Positions 49,598-61,484 are shown, counted from the stretch's first letter. The stretch is DNA of 64,000 nt from Amycolatopsis sp. FBCC-B4732 (GCF_023008405.1 NZ_CP095376.1:9652501-9716500); one strand, 5' to 3'. Notes: a model not told the origin generated them from the letters alone. A program made the numbers and translations.

Positions 49598-50379
49598 TCC
49601 CGGAAGTACCCGAGCTGCGCGGAAAGTTCGTCCGCCGCCTCGGTCATCGGGCGCACGACCTGCTTCACCCGCTGCTTCGAAAGCCGGTACGCCGGACCGG
49701 AAGCGCTCATCGCGGCGACGACGTCACCGCCGGGGCCGTGGATCGGCACGGCGACCGCGTGCATGCCGAGTTCCAGCTCCTCGTAGCAAGCCGCGTAGCC
49801 GTCTTCGATCACCCGCTCCAGTTCGGACAGCAGCTCGTCCGGCTCGACCGTCGTGCGCGGCGTGTACTGCTCCAGCTTCCGCTTGAGCACCCGCTTGCGC
49901 TCGGCTTCGCCCATGTACGCCAGCAGGATCTTGCCGCTGGACGTCGCGTGCAGCGGCGTGCGCTGGCCGGTCCAGTTCTGCGTGGTGATCGCGGCCGCGC
50001 CGCGGGCCTGGCTGATGTTGATGGCGACGCCGTCGTCGGCGATCGCGATGTTCACCGTCTCGCCCAGCTCCTCGGCGAGGGTCAGGCAGCTCGCGCGGCC
50101 GAGCTTCGCCAGGTCCATCCGCCCGGTCGCGGCGCCGGCCAGCCGGACGATCCCGAACCCGATCGCGTACTTCCCGCGTTCCCCGAGCTGTTCGACGAGC
50201 CCTCTGGACTCCAGGACGCTGAGCAGCCGCGACGCCGTCGACTTGTGGACGCCCAGCTCGCCCGCGATCTCGGTGATGCCGGTTTCGCCGTGGCGGGCGA
50301 GCAGCTCCAGCACGCTGATCGCACGGTCGACCGACTGCACCTGGCTCTGAGTTGCGTTGCCCGAGTCCTGGTTCCGCAT
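49594..50379 (-). CDS. IclR-family transcriptional regulator
   Basis: A 261-residue regulator. The N-terminal winged helix (about 12-75) reads QSVDRAISVLELLA, GVHKSTASRLLSVLESRGLV; the C-terminal effector-binding domain follows (SSGKILLAYM, GMHAVAVPIHGPGGDVVAAMSASGP). ATG 50379 lies seven bases after TAGTGT on the minus strand, suggesting a leaderless transcript. IclR proteins usually control a neighbouring catabolic operon, but none diverges from it; the next gene, mtrA, is core. Repeats of GTTGCGC around its own promoter suggest autoregulation. Confidence 0.9.
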   Translation of the reverse strand: MRNQDSGNATQSQVQSVDRAISVLELLARHGETGITEIAGELGVHKSTASRLLSVLESRGLVEQLGERGKYAIGFGIVRLAGAATGRMDLAKLGRASCLTLAEELGETVNIAIADDGVAINISQARGAAAITTQNWTGQRTPLHATSSGKILLAYMGEAERKRVLKRKLEQYTPRTTVEPDELLSELERVIEDGYAACYEELELGMHAVAVPIHGPGGDVVAAMSASGPAYRLSKQRVKQVVRPMTEAADELSAQLGYFRD

Positions 50380-50709
50380 AGCGCAACACTATCCGTTTCG
50401 TGCGTTTCCTATCGGCTGAGTGGGCGAATCGCTTGACGGGCCGGGAGGGGAGGCCCGATTGTTGCGCACGGGGCACGGAGTAGCGCACTGCGCAACTTTC
50501 ACGCACTGCCGCAACATCCGGCCAGCCGTTTCCCAGAACTCGCCTCGCAGGTCCGCGGAGGCCGCGCCGAACACCCGCGCGGCCTCCGCGGACCGTCCAA
50601 AGCCGCCGGTACCGGCACCCGGATGGAGCAGAGGCCGGTGGCGATCTTGATCTTTCTGGTGGTCAAACACGCGGGTCGCGCGTCCGGCCGCCGGAACTAG
50701 TGCGAACAT
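50375..50709. promoter_or_regulatory. Divergent region with GTTGCGC repeats
   Basis: A 330-base gap without a gene between iclR and mtrA. GTTGCGC-type sites occur at 50381-50387 (as GCGCAAC), 50461-50468 (GTTGCGCA) and 50489-50496 (TGCGCAAC); the latter two form an eight-base inverted repeat 20 bases apart. A weaker site (CCGCAAC) lies near 50510. They are candidate IclR operators. The mtrA promoter should lie in the remainder, but I see no convincing -35/-10 pair. Confidence 0.4.
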
Positions 50710-51393
50710 GTGGACATGAAGGCACGTGTTCTCGTGGTCGACGACGACCCCGCCCTCGCGGAGATGCTCACCATCGTGCTCCGTGGGGAGGGGTTCGACA
50801 CGGCGGTGGTCGCCGACGGCTCACGCGCGCTTCCCGCGCTGCGCGAGCTGAAGCCCGACCTCGTCCTGCTCGACCTGATGCTGCCCGGCATGAACGGGAT
50901 CGACGTCTGCAAGGCGATCCGCGCCGAGTCCGGCGTGCCGATCGTCATGCTCACCGCCAAGAGCGACACCGTGGACATCGTCCTCGGCCTGGAGTCCGGC
51001 GCGGACGACTACGTCGTCAAGCCGTTCAAGCCGAAGGAGCTGGTCGCGCGGGTCCGGGCGCGGATGCGCCGCACGGAGGCCGAACCCGCGGAGTCGCTGA
51101 CCATCGGCGACCTGGCGATCGACGTGCCGGGGCACGAGGTCACCCGCGAGGGCAAGGCCATCCCGCTGACCCCGCTCGAGTTCGACCTGCTGGTCGCGCT
51201 GGCCCGCAAGCCGCGCCAGGTGTTCACCCGCGAGGTGCTGCTCGAACAGGTCTGGGGCTACCGGCACGCGGCCGACACCCGGCTGGTGAACGTGCACGTC
51301 CAGCGGCTGCGTTCGAAGGTGGAAAAGGACCCGGAACACCCCGAGGTGGTGTTGACCGTTCGTGGTGTCGGGTACAAGGCAGGCCCGCCGTGA
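50710..51393 (+). CDS. mtrA: Response regulator MtrA
   Basis: Essential actinobacterial OmpR-type regulator of 227 residues, controlling cell division, cell-wall and replication genes. Phospho-acceptor Asp55 is in LVLLDLMLPGMNGIDVC (Asp57 by GTG numbering); the DNA-binding domain ends VVLTVRGVGYKAGPP, identical in style to mycobacterial MtrA, as is LARKPRQVFTREVLLEQVWG. GTG 50710 is preferred because the mycobacterial protein has an equivalent short extension; ATG 50716 is possible. It is first in the mtrA-mtrB-lpqB unit. Confidence 0.97.
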   Translation: MDMKARVLVVDDDPALAEMLTIVLRGEGFDTAVVADGSRALPALRELKPDLVLLDLMLPGMNGIDVCKAIRAESGVPIVMLTAKSDTVDIVLGLESGADDYVVKPFKPKELVARVRARMRRTEAEPAESLTIGDLAIDVPGHEVTREGKAIPLTPLEFDLLVALARKPRQVFTREVLLEQVWGYRHAADTRLVNVHVQRLRSKVEKDPEHPEVVLTVRGVGYKAGPP

Positions 51394-51400
51394 TGAGTCG

Positions 51401-53125
51401 ATGACCAGGGAGACCGGCAGACGGCTCCCCGCGTTCGCGCGTTCGACGGCACGCCTGGTGCGGCGTGTCGTCGTTTTCGCGCGCCGGCGCGCGGTCGCGT
51501 TCAACGAGCTGTGGAAGCACTCGCTCCAGTTCCGCGTCACCGTGTCGACGCTCGCGCTGTCCTCCGCCGTGGTCTTCGTGCTGGGCATGGTCCTGCAGAA
51601 CCAGATCACCGAGCGGCTGCTGGACACCAAGCGCGACGCGGCGATCGCGCAGACCCGTGCCGCGGCGGAGACGGCGGCCGGCGAGCTGGTCGGCCTCGGC
51701 GGCGAGGCGCGCGACGCGACGACCAACCGGCTCGAGAACGCGCTGAAGAAGATCGCGATCACGCCGACCAGCCAGGACGCGGCCGGGTCGGCGGCGGGCA
51801 CGTTCGTCCCGGTGCTCGCCAGCGGCGGCCACGACCAGTCCGGCGACGAGCCGGCGTCCGCGGGCCCGTTCGAGAACGTGCCGCCGCGGCTGCGCCAGTT
51901 CGTCGAGGCCGACCAGATGAGCTGGCTCGAGCACACGGTCCCGGACACGATGGGCGGGCGCACGACGTACCTGATCGTCGGCATCCCGCTGAACACCGTC
52001 GCGAGCCCGCTGCAGCTGTACTTGCTCTTCCCGCTGACGACCGAGCAGAACACCGTCGCGACCGTGCAGAACACACTGCTGGTCGGCGGGCTCGTGCTGC
52101 TGCTCCTGCTGGCGGGCATCACGAACCTGGTGACCCGGCAGGTGGTCCGGCCGGTCCGCTCGGCCGCCGCGGCGGCCGAGCAGTTCGCGGGCGGTGACCT
52201 CGACCAGCGCCTCGCCGTGCTCGGCGAGGACGACCTCGCGAAGCTCGCCGTGTCCTACAACGGGATGGCCGCCAGCATCCAGCGCCAGATCCGCCAGCTC
52301 GAGGAGTTCGGCGGGCTGCAGCGCCGGTTCACCTCCGACGTCTCGCACGAGCTGCGCACGCCGCTGACCACCGTCCGGATGGCCGCGGACGTGCTGCACG
52401 CGTCGCGCGAGCAGTTCCCGGCCGGGCTGGCCCGGTCGACCGAGCTGCTGGTCGACGAGCTCGACCGGTTCGAAGCGCTGCTCGGCGACCTGCTGGAGAT
52501 CAGCAGGCTCGACGCCGGCGTCGAGGAGCTGGCCGCGGAGTTCATCGACGTCCGTCCGATCGCGACCCGCGCGGTCGAGCAGGTGCGGGTCATCGCCGGC
52601 AACGCGGGCAGCTCGGTCGAACTGGTGCTGCCCGACGACGAGGTGATCGCCGAGGTCGACGCGCGGCGCGTCGAGCGGATCCTGCGCAACCTGCTCGCCA
52701 ACGCGGTCGACCACAGCGAAGGCCGCCCGGTGGTGCTGCGCGTCGGGGCGAACGAGAACGCCGTCGCCATCACGGTCCGGGACCACGGCGTCGGCCTGCG
52801 GCCCGGCGAAGCGGACCTGGTGTTCAACCGGTTCTGGCGCGCCGACCCCTCGCGCAACCGGCGCACCGGCGGCACCGGGCTCGGCCTGGCGATCAGCCAG
52901 GAGGACGCGCGCCTGCACGGCGGCGAGCTCGACGCGTGGGGCGAACCCGGCTACGGCGCCTGTTTCCGGCTGCTGCTGCCGCGCCGCCAGGACGTGCCCG
53001 CCGGCGATTCGCCGTTGACCCTGCCGCCGCCGGACCACGTCGCGGCCGAGGTGCCACTGGGGATCATCGAAGTCACGCCGGCACCCGAAGCGATCTTCGC
53101 CGAACGTGAGGAAATCGGTCAGTGA
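51401..53125 (+). CDS. mtrB: Sensor kinase MtrB
   Basis: Membrane histidine kinase of 574 residues, cognate to MtrA. TM1 is near 45-65, an extracytoplasmic region runs to about 225, and TM2 is 226-246 (LLVGGLVLLLLLAGITNLV) followed by HAMP. His316 lies in DVSHELRTPLTTVRMAADVL; catalytic motifs are LRNLLANAVDH, RDHGVGL and GGTGLGLAIS. ATG 51401 is seven bases after the mtrA stop. A C-terminal tail of about 45 residues follows the ATPase domain. The stop overlaps lpqB (GTGA). Confidence 0.97.
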   Translation: MTRETGRRLPAFARSTARLVRRVVVFARRRAVAFNELWKHSLQFRVTVSTLALSSAVVFVLGMVLQNQITERLLDTKRDAAIAQTRAAAETAAGELVGLGGEARDATTNRLENALKKIAITPTSQDAAGSAAGTFVPVLASGGHDQSGDEPASAGPFENVPPRLRQFVEADQMSWLEHTVPDTMGGRTTYLIVGIPLNTVASPLQLYLLFPLTTEQNTVATVQNTLLVGGLVLLLLLAGITNLVTRQVVRPVRSAAAAAEQFAGGDLDQRLAVLGEDDLAKLAVSYNGMAASIQRQIRQLEEFGGLQRRFTSDVSHELRTPLTTVRMAADVLHASREQFPAGLARSTELLVDELDRFEALLGDLLEISRLDAGVEELAAEFIDVRPIATRAVEQVRVIAGNAGSSVELVLPDDEVIAEVDARRVERILRNLLANAVDHSEGRPVVLRVGANENAVAITVRDHGVGLRPGEADLVFNRFWRADPSRNRRTGGTGLGLAISQEDARLHGGELDAWGEPGYGACFRLLLPRRQDVPAGDSPLTLPPPDHVAAEVPLGIIEVTPAPEAIFAEREEIGQ

Positions 53126-54831
53126 AACGGCTTCTGGTGTCTCTGCTGTGCTTCGCGCTGGTCGCCGGGTGCGCCAACGTCCCGCTCGAATCGCAGCCCG
53201 TCGTCGTCCCCGGGCAAGGTCAGGGCCAAGGCTCGGGTGACGTCGTCGCCGAACCGCGGCCGGACCTCGACCCGCTGACGCTGGTCCGGGAGTTCGTCCG
53301 CGCGACGCTCAAACCGGGGCAGAACAACGCCGCCGCCCGCGCGTACCTCGACGACGCCGGCCGCGCGAGCTGGCGGCCGAGCCGCAGCCTGACGATCATC
53401 CAGAACACCTTCGGCACGGTCTACGACACGAACCCGCAGCCCGACCCGAACACCCAGGTCGTCAACGTGCGCGGGAGCGACATCGGCACGCTGGACCAGA
53501 ACAACGCGTTCGTGCCGGACTTCAGCCCGGCGCTGCTGCAGGTCAAGGTGCGCAAGCAGGCGAACGGCCAGTGGCGGATCGTCGACCCGCCCGCCGACCT
53601 CTACGCGACCGAGTCCGACTTCAGCGAGAACTACACGCCGGTCCCGGTGAGCTTCTACTCGGAGTCGTCGAACACGTTCGTCCCCGACCGCCGCTACGTC
53701 GTCGCGAAACCGCAGTCCGGGCTGCCGGGCCGGGTGATGGACCTGCTGGTCAGCGGGCCGTCGACGAGCCTGGCCGGCGCGGTGAAGAACTTCCTCGGCG
53801 AGCCGGTCGAGATCGACACGAACGTCAAGAGCCTCGACGACGGCACGCTGGTGGTGCCGCTGACCGGGCTGGCGGGAGTGTCCGACGACACCCGGAACCT
53901 GATCGCGGCGCAGATCGTTCTTTCGCTCCAGTACGTCACTTCGGCGCGGATCCGGATCCTCGCCGACGGCGCCCCGCTGGTGCCGAACCACCCGGACTGG
54001 CGCCTGAACGACCTGCCGGCGTACGGCGCGACGCTCTCGCCCAACCTGGAGCTCTCGGGCCTGATGACGGTCGGCGGCCGCGTCCGTTCCCTCGGCGACG
54101 GCGCCCCGGTCCCCGGCCCGGCCGGCAACGGCGGCTACGACGTGGTGAGCGCGGCCCAGTCCCTCGACGGCAAGCGCCTGGCGGTGGTGGAGCGCGACGG
54201 CGGCGGGGTCCGCCTGCGGATCGGCGACATGGGCCGCGACCTGTCCCAGGTGGCCCTCGGCGGCTCCACCCTGAGCCGCCCGACGTGGCGCCCCGGCACC
54301 GGTGAGGTGTGGACGGTGGTCGACCGCCTGTCGGTGGGCCGGATGGTGGTCAACCAGAACGGCGTCTGGACGGCGCTGGGCGTCAACGCGACGGACCTGA
54401 ACCAGCAGGGCGAGATCTCGGAGCTCAGGTTCTCCCGCGACGGCGCCCGCGTGGCCGCGGTGATCAAGGGCGAGCTGTGGGTGGCCTCGGTGGTCGGCGT
54501 CGGCGACTCGGTCTCGTTGCGCGAGCCCCGCCACCTCCAGCCCCACGACCTCGAAGACGTGGTCGACGTCGACTGGGTCGCCCAGGACAACCTGGTGGCG
54601 GTGACGAAGTCCTCGTCCCAGCCGGTGGTCCGCGTGACGGTGGACGGGCAGCGCATGGACGCGTTCAACAGCTCCAACCTGACGCCCCCGGTCCACGGCG
54701 TGACGGCGGCCCCGGGCCGCCAGATCGTGGTGGCCGACTTGAGTGGCTTGTGGACGGCCTCGGTGCTGGGCGAGGTGTGGCGGCCGCAGGCGCACACGAT
54801 GAAGGACGCGGATCCGTTCTACCCGGGGTGA
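53122..54831 (+). CDS. lpqB: Lipoprotein LpqB
   Basis: Extracytoplasmic lipoprotein of 569 residues that modulates MtrB. The signal (VKRLLVSLLCFALVAGC) gives Cys17 as the lipidated residue. An N-terminal domain (about 40-190) is followed by a GerMN-like domain (FVPDRRYVVAKPQSGLPGRV onwards) and a C-terminal beta-propeller with repeated blades (QSLDGKRLAVVERDGGGVRL, LRFSRDGARVAAVIKGEL). The GTG start overlaps mtrB by four bases, so the three-gene signalling unit is co-translated, as in other actinobacteria. Confidence 0.96.
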   Translation: MKRLLVSLLCFALVAGCANVPLESQPVVVPGQGQGQGSGDVVAEPRPDLDPLTLVREFVRATLKPGQNNAAARAYLDDAGRASWRPSRSLTIIQNTFGTVYDTNPQPDPNTQVVNVRGSDIGTLDQNNAFVPDFSPALLQVKVRKQANGQWRIVDPPADLYATESDFSENYTPVPVSFYSESSNTFVPDRRYVVAKPQSGLPGRVMDLLVSGPSTSLAGAVKNFLGEPVEIDTNVKSLDDGTLVVPLTGLAGVSDDTRNLIAAQIVLSLQYVTSARIRILADGAPLVPNHPDWRLNDLPAYGATLSPNLELSGLMTVGGRVRSLGDGAPVPGPAGNGGYDVVSAAQSLDGKRLAVVERDGGGVRLRIGDMGRDLSQVALGGSTLSRPTWRPGTGEVWTVVDRLSVGRMVVNQNGVWTALGVNATDLNQQGEISELRFSRDGARVAAVIKGELWVASVVGVGDSVSLREPRHLQPHDLEDVVDVDWVAQDNLVAVTKSSSQPVVRVTVDGQRMDAFNSSNLTPPVHGVTAAPGRQIVVADLSGLWTASVLGEVWRPQAHTMKDADPFYPG

Positions 54832-54895
54832 TTTCACTCGTGTGGGTGGCGGTCGGACGTTCGAAACTGTCGGTGGTGGCCGCGAGACTGTCCGT

Positions 54896-55711
54896 GTGCT
54901 GGAGAAGCTGCTCGACCTGGTGATCCCGAGCCGGTGCGCCGCGTGCGGGGCGCGCGGCGAGCCTTGTTGCGCCCGCTGCCGGGTGGTGTGGGGCGCGGTG
55001 CGTGAGGTCACGCGGGTGCCGACGACCGGGGTGGTGCGGGTGTTTTCCCTGGCCCGCTACTGCGGCGTGGGCCGGCGGTTGCTGCTCGCGTATAAGGAGC
55101 GGGGGCGGCGTGATCTGGCGCCCCCGCTGGGTCTTGCGCTGGCGGAGGCGGTGGTGGAGCTGCCGCTGGGGGAGGCTGTGGGGGCATCCGTGTCGCGGGC
55201 GTGGGGGGAGGCTGCGGCACTACCGCGGGCGTTGGCCGTGGTTGCCGGCCCATCCGCTTCCGTGTCGCGGGCGTGGGGGGAGGCTGCGGCACCACCGCGG
55301 GCGTTGGCCGTGGTTGCCGGCCCATCCGCTTCCGCGCCGGCCCGCGTGGCCCTGGTCCCGGCACCGAGCCGTCCCTCGGCATCGCGAGTCCGAGGCGGCC
55401 CGCACATCGAGCGCCTCGCGAACGCCGCCGCCGAAGCCCTGGCCGCCCGGGGCGTCGAAGTCGCCGTCGCCCCGGCACTCGAACTGGCCGGCGGCGCCCG
55501 CGACGCAGTGGGCCTCGGCCGCGCGGAACGGGTCGCCAACCTGGCCGGCCGCCTGCGCTTCCGCGAGGCCGGCCGCCCACCGCCGGGCTACCCGGTCGTG
55601 GTGCTGGACGACGTGGTCACGACCGGCGCCACCGCGGCCGCCTGCGCGAGGGCGCTGGCCGCGGCCGGGGTCACGGTCTCCGCCGTCCTGACCCTGCTCT
55701 CGGCCGGGTGA
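54896..55711 (+). CDS. ComF-family phosphoribosyltransferase with internal duplication
   Basis: A 271-residue protein of the ComF group. A zinc finger at the N-terminus uses Cys14, Cys17, Cys24/25 and Cys28 (CAACGARGEPCCARC); the PRPP-binding motif near the end is VVVLDDVVTTGATAAAC. In between lies a perfect in-frame 72-base tandem duplication (55189-55332) adding 24 residues of Ala/Gly/Ser-rich sequence in a region that is normally a short linker. GTG 54896 starts VLEKLLDLVIP. M. tuberculosis Rv3242c occupies the same place between lpqB and hpf. Naturally competent bacteria use ComF in DNA uptake; its role here is unknown. Confidence 0.9.
   Translation: MLEKLLDLVIPSRCAACGARGEPCCARCRVVWGAVREVTRVPTTGVVRVFSLARYCGVGRRLLLAYKERGRRDLAPPLGLALAEAVVELPLGEAVGASVSRAWGEAAALPRALAVVAGPSASVSRAWGEAAAPPRALAVVAGPSASAPARVALVPAPSRPSASRVRGGPHIERLANAAAEALAARGVEVAVAPALELAGGARDAVGLGRAERVANLAGRLRFREAGRPPPGYPVVVLDDVVTTGATAAACARALAAAGVTVSAVLTLLSAG
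55189..55332 (+). repeat. 72-bp in-frame tandem duplication inside comF
   Basis: Two adjacent 72-base copies (55189-55260, 55261-55332), each starting CGTGTCGCGGGCGTGGGG, differ at a single visible base (CTACC versus CCACC). The near identity suggests a recent duplication; 72 is divisible by three so the frame is kept. Confidence 0.9.
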
Positions 55712-56436
55712 ATCCCCGGCCGGGCAGCACCCGGCGCGCGGGTGTCGAAGCCTCGGCGTCCAGCGGGTCCATGCCCCCACCATGGCACCGCGGCCGCGGA
55801 AACGCACACCCGAAGTCCCGCAACGGACCTGGGCACCCGCGCCACCGCGAAAAACCGGTACCGGTTCCACGCGGAACGCCCCGCACCCGGGTGAACCCAC
55901 CCATCACCTACACGAGTGACACCGGCCGGGAACGCGAGCGCCCCGGCGGCCGTTGTCCGGGCATGAGGGTGTCGATCACGACCACTCGGCTGCCACACCA
56001 CTCCACCGGGGTGGCGGCTGTGCTTGACGAGGCCGTCACCCTCGGCGTCGACCTGCAGACAGTGGTGCGCCGTCCGTGTGAACGGACGATCAAGGCACCG
56101 CGTCCGACCAGCGGGTGTTTTCTGGTGTTCATCCCGCGATCACTGCGCGGGGTGACGGAGTCTCATTCCTCGACATCCCCCGGCTCGGGGGCTGTTGCAA
56201 CGGGCGTGAGGAAGCTAACGTGCTCCGCTATCAGCAATCCCCGCAGGCAGGGAGGTGACGAGCCCATGTCCCTGGCGCCGGAGGTGCGCTGAGTCCGCGC
56301 TCGGGCTTTCGGCACGAGACGTCGTGAACCGTTCCCGAGTTCCTTCTCGGCCCGCGATCCGGGCTTCCGTCCCCGCAATACCGGCGCCGTGTGAAAACAC
56401 AACAGCTCGCAGTCATCGAAGCGAGGGAGGTCGTGT
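55712..56436. other. 725-base intergenic region upstream of hpf
   Basis: No convincing long gene is present. It contains a perfect 14-base palindrome AACCGGTACCGGTT at 55853-55866, a weak promoter-like pair TTGCAA (56195-56200)/TAACGT (56216-56221), and a nine-codon open frame with a strong ribosome-binding site at 56266-56292. A frame starting at ATG 55963 is open for over 100 codons but has atypical codon use and no Shine-Dalgarno. Most of the stretch is probably promoter and a long untranslated leader for hpf. Confidence 0.6.
56266..56292 (+). CDS. Candidate upstream micro-ORF of hpf
   Basis: ATG at 56266 encodes MSLAPEVR then TGA, preceded by GGGAGGTGA with about seven-base spacing, a better ribosome-binding site than many full genes here. 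It ends 144 bases before hpf. It could regulate leader translation, or be chance. No unusual codons stand out. Confidence 0.3.
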   Translation: MSLAPEVR

Positions 56437-57123
56437 ATGGACATCGTCGTTAAGGGCCGCAACGTGGAGGTGCCCGACCACTATCGGGCGCTTGTCAGTG
56501 AAAAGCTGGCCCGGCTCGAGCGCTACGACAGGAAAGTCATCCGGTACGACGTGGAACTGTTCCACGAACCCAACCGACGCCAGGCCAAGAGCTGCCAGCG
56601 CGTCGAAATCACCGGAAAGGGGCGGGGCCCGGCCGTACGCGCTGAAGCGTGTGCCGCCGACTTCTACGCAGCGCTTGATTCCGCAGTCACTAAGCTGGAA
56701 AACCGGCTGCGGAGGACACACGACCGGAGGCGTGTGCACTACGGGCGCAGCCGCCCGGAATCGGTCGCCGAAGCGACCTCGATGCTGCCCGGTGGTGGAT
56801 CCCCGGCCGCAGCCAGTCCCGCCGCGAGTACCGCGGTGTTGGAAGCACCCGAAGCCCTGCCGCAGACGAACGGCTTCGCGAGTGCCGACGAGGTACACCT
56901 GCCCCAGCAGCAGAGCTGGGCCGACGACGACCTCGGTCACCAGCCCGGTCGCGTCGTTCGCGAGAAGCAGCACACCGCGGAGCCCATGACGGTGGACCAG
57001 GCTCTCTACGAGATGGAACTGGTCGGCCACGACTTCTACCTCTTCAACGACTCCGAAGCGGGCCGGCCCAGCGTGGTCTACCGGCGGAAAGGCTTCGACT
57101 ACGGCGTGATCCGGCTCGGCTGA
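56437..57123 (+). CDS. hpf: Long-form ribosome hibernation promoting factor
   Basis: A 228-residue long HPF that dimerises 70S ribosomes into 100S particles in stress or stationary phase. The N-terminal domain (about 1-105) starts MDIVVKGRNVEVPDHYRALV and binds the decoding region; a flexible Pro/Ala linker (110-165) leads to the dimerising C-terminal domain (MTVDQALYEMELVGHDFYLF, then YRRKGFDYGVIRLG). ATG 56437 follows GGGAGG. It sits between comF and secA as in M. tuberculosis (Rv3241c). The unusually long leader suggests regulated expression. Confidence 0.95.
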   Translation: MDIVVKGRNVEVPDHYRALVSEKLARLERYDRKVIRYDVELFHEPNRRQAKSCQRVEITGKGRGPAVRAEACAADFYAALDSAVTKLENRLRRTHDRRRVHYGRSRPESVAEATSMLPGGGSPAAASPAASTAVLEAPEALPQTNGFASADEVHLPQQQSWADDDLGHQPGRVVREKQHTAEPMTVDQALYEMELVGHDFYLFNDSEAGRPSVVYRRKGFDYGVIRLG

Positions 57124-57150
57124 GCCGGCTCTAAGGAGGCCTCTGCGGAC

Positions 57151-57176
57151 GGCCCGCACGCGCTCGCGTGCGGGCC
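57151..57176 (+). terminator. hpf terminator
   Basis: A perfect 12-bp stem (GGCCCGCACGCG with CGCGTGCGGGCC) with a two-base gap at the tip lies 27 bases after the hpf stop. It has no T tract. Confidence 0.75.
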
Positions 57177-57329
57177 CTCCGCATGTCAGGACGTACGGCG
57201 TGTGCACACGACGGCCACCGTTCCCTACGATGGGGGTGGGAAGGTGGTGCCGAACACGGCGGCCACCGCGGGAGAACCTGCCCGGGACCGGCCTGGGCGT
57301 GCTCATATTCAGCTAGTGAGGTCGACCGG

Positions 57330-60215
<2,886 letters not shown>

Positions 60216-60227
60216 CGTCGGGTGTGC

Positions 60228-60264
60228 ACACCGGGGCGCGTGGCCGAGCCACGCGCCCCGGTGT
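60228..60264 (+). terminator. secA terminator hairpin
   Basis: A perfect 17-bp stem (ACACCGGGGCGCGTGGC with its complement) with a three-base loop lies 12 bases after the secA stop and 17 bases before the P450 start. It has no T tract. Confidence 0.75.
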
Positions 60265-60281
60265 CGTGAACGGGGGTTGTC

Positions 60282-61484
60282 ATGACGCAGGTCGCGGCGG
60301 AGCCGCAGGAGTTCTTCGCGCCGTTCGGCGCCGATCACCGGCCGGACCCGTACCCGGGCTACGGGCGGTGGCGCTCGCGGTGGCCGGTCGCGGCGCTGGC
60401 GCCGCAGATGTTCGCGGTCAGCGGCATCGCGGAAGCCACGCAGGTGCTGCGCGACCCGGCGTTCGGTCACCCGGAACCCGAGTACCTGGACCCGGCGGAC
60501 CGCCTCCCGGACCAGCCGGTCGACGAGTCAGGACGCGTGGTCCGGGCGTTTCTTTCGTTGAACCCGCCCGACCACACACGGCTGCGGCGCCTGGTGGCGA
60601 AGGCGTTCACGCCGCGGATGGTGGAGCAGCTCGCGCCGCGGATCGAGGCGCTCACAGCGTCGCTCCTCGACGGCGTCGGCAGCTCGTTCGACCTGATGAC
60701 GTCGCTCGCGAAGCCGTTGCCGGTGGAGGTGATCGCGGAGCTGCTGGGCGTCCCGCTGGACGACCGCGAGCAGTTCGCGGCGTGGTCGCACGCGATGGCC
60801 AGGGCCCTGGACCCGCCGTTCCTGCAACACCCGGACACGATCGAGCCGGCGGTCAAGGCGCGGCAGTCGTTCGTCGGCTACTTCCGCGAGCTGGCGGCCC
60901 GGCGCCGGAGCGAGCCGGGGGAGGACCTGCTGTCGGCACTGGTGGCGGTTTCCGACGCGGGTGACGTCCTCACCGAGGGCGAGTTGCTGGTGACGCTCAC
61001 GCTGCTGCTGATCGCGGGCCACGAGACGACGACGAACCTCATCGGCAACGGCGTCCTGGCGCTCCTGAACCACCAGGACGGTGTGCGAGCCGCGGCGGCC
61101 GCGCCGGACCGGGTGGTGGAGGAGGTGCTGCGCTACGACTCACCGGTCCAGCTGACGGCCCGCACGGCCCTGCGCGACACGACACTCGGCGACGTGCCGA
61201 TCCCGGCGGCCAGCCAGGTGATCATCGTGCTGGGCGCGGCCAACCGCGACCCGGCGGCGAGTCCCGATCCGGACGACTTCGACCCAGCCCGGCCGACGGC
61301 CCGTCACTTGGCGTTCGGCCAGGGAATCCACTTCTGCTTGGGCGCCCCGCTGGCGAGGCTGGAGGGCCGCATCGTGTTCCGCGAGTTGGCCCGGCGGTTC
61401 CCGGACTTGAGGCCGGCGGGCACGCCCGAGTGGAACCCGACGACGACCCTGCGCGGCTTGGCGACGCTGCCGGTCGCGCTCTGA
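60282..61484 (+). CDS. Cytochrome P450
   Basis: Soluble haem monooxygenase of 400 residues, typical of actinobacterial class I P450s. The I-helix oxygen-activation motif AGHETT lies at 245-250, the K-helix ExxR in EEVLRYDSP, and the haem-binding loop [14 protein letters not shown] with the thiolate ligand Cys352. ATG 60282 follows GGGGG. No ferredoxin or reductase gene is adjacent and no biosynthetic cluster surrounds it, so redox partner and substrate are unknown. It is an insertion between secA and the Rv3235-like gene. The gene ends just before a tandem repeat array. Confidence 0.95.
   Translation: MTQVAAEPQEFFAPFGADHRPDPYPGYGRWRSRWPVAALAPQMFAVSGIAEATQVLRDPAFGHPEPEYLDPADRLPDQPVDESGRVVRAFLSLNPPDHTRLRRLVAKAFTPRMVEQLAPRIEALTASLLDGVGSSFDLMTSLAKPLPVEVIAELLGVPLDDREQFAAWSHAMARALDPPFLQHPDTIEPAVKARQSFVGYFRELAARRRSEPGEDLLSALVAVSDAGDVLTEGELLVTLTLLLIAGHETTTNLIGNGVLALLNHQDGVRAAAAAPDRVVEEVLRYDSPVQLTARTALRDTTLGDVPIPAASQVIIVLGAANRDPAASPDPDDFDPARPTARHLAFGQGIHFCLGAPLARLEGRIVFRELARRFPDLRPAGTPEWNPTTTLRGLATLPVAL

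Noticed and set aside
55963..56292. Protein of about 110 codons from ATG 55963
   Set aside because: No Shine-Dalgarno, codon-position GC bias unlike neighbours, and it runs through the probable hpf promoter and leader.
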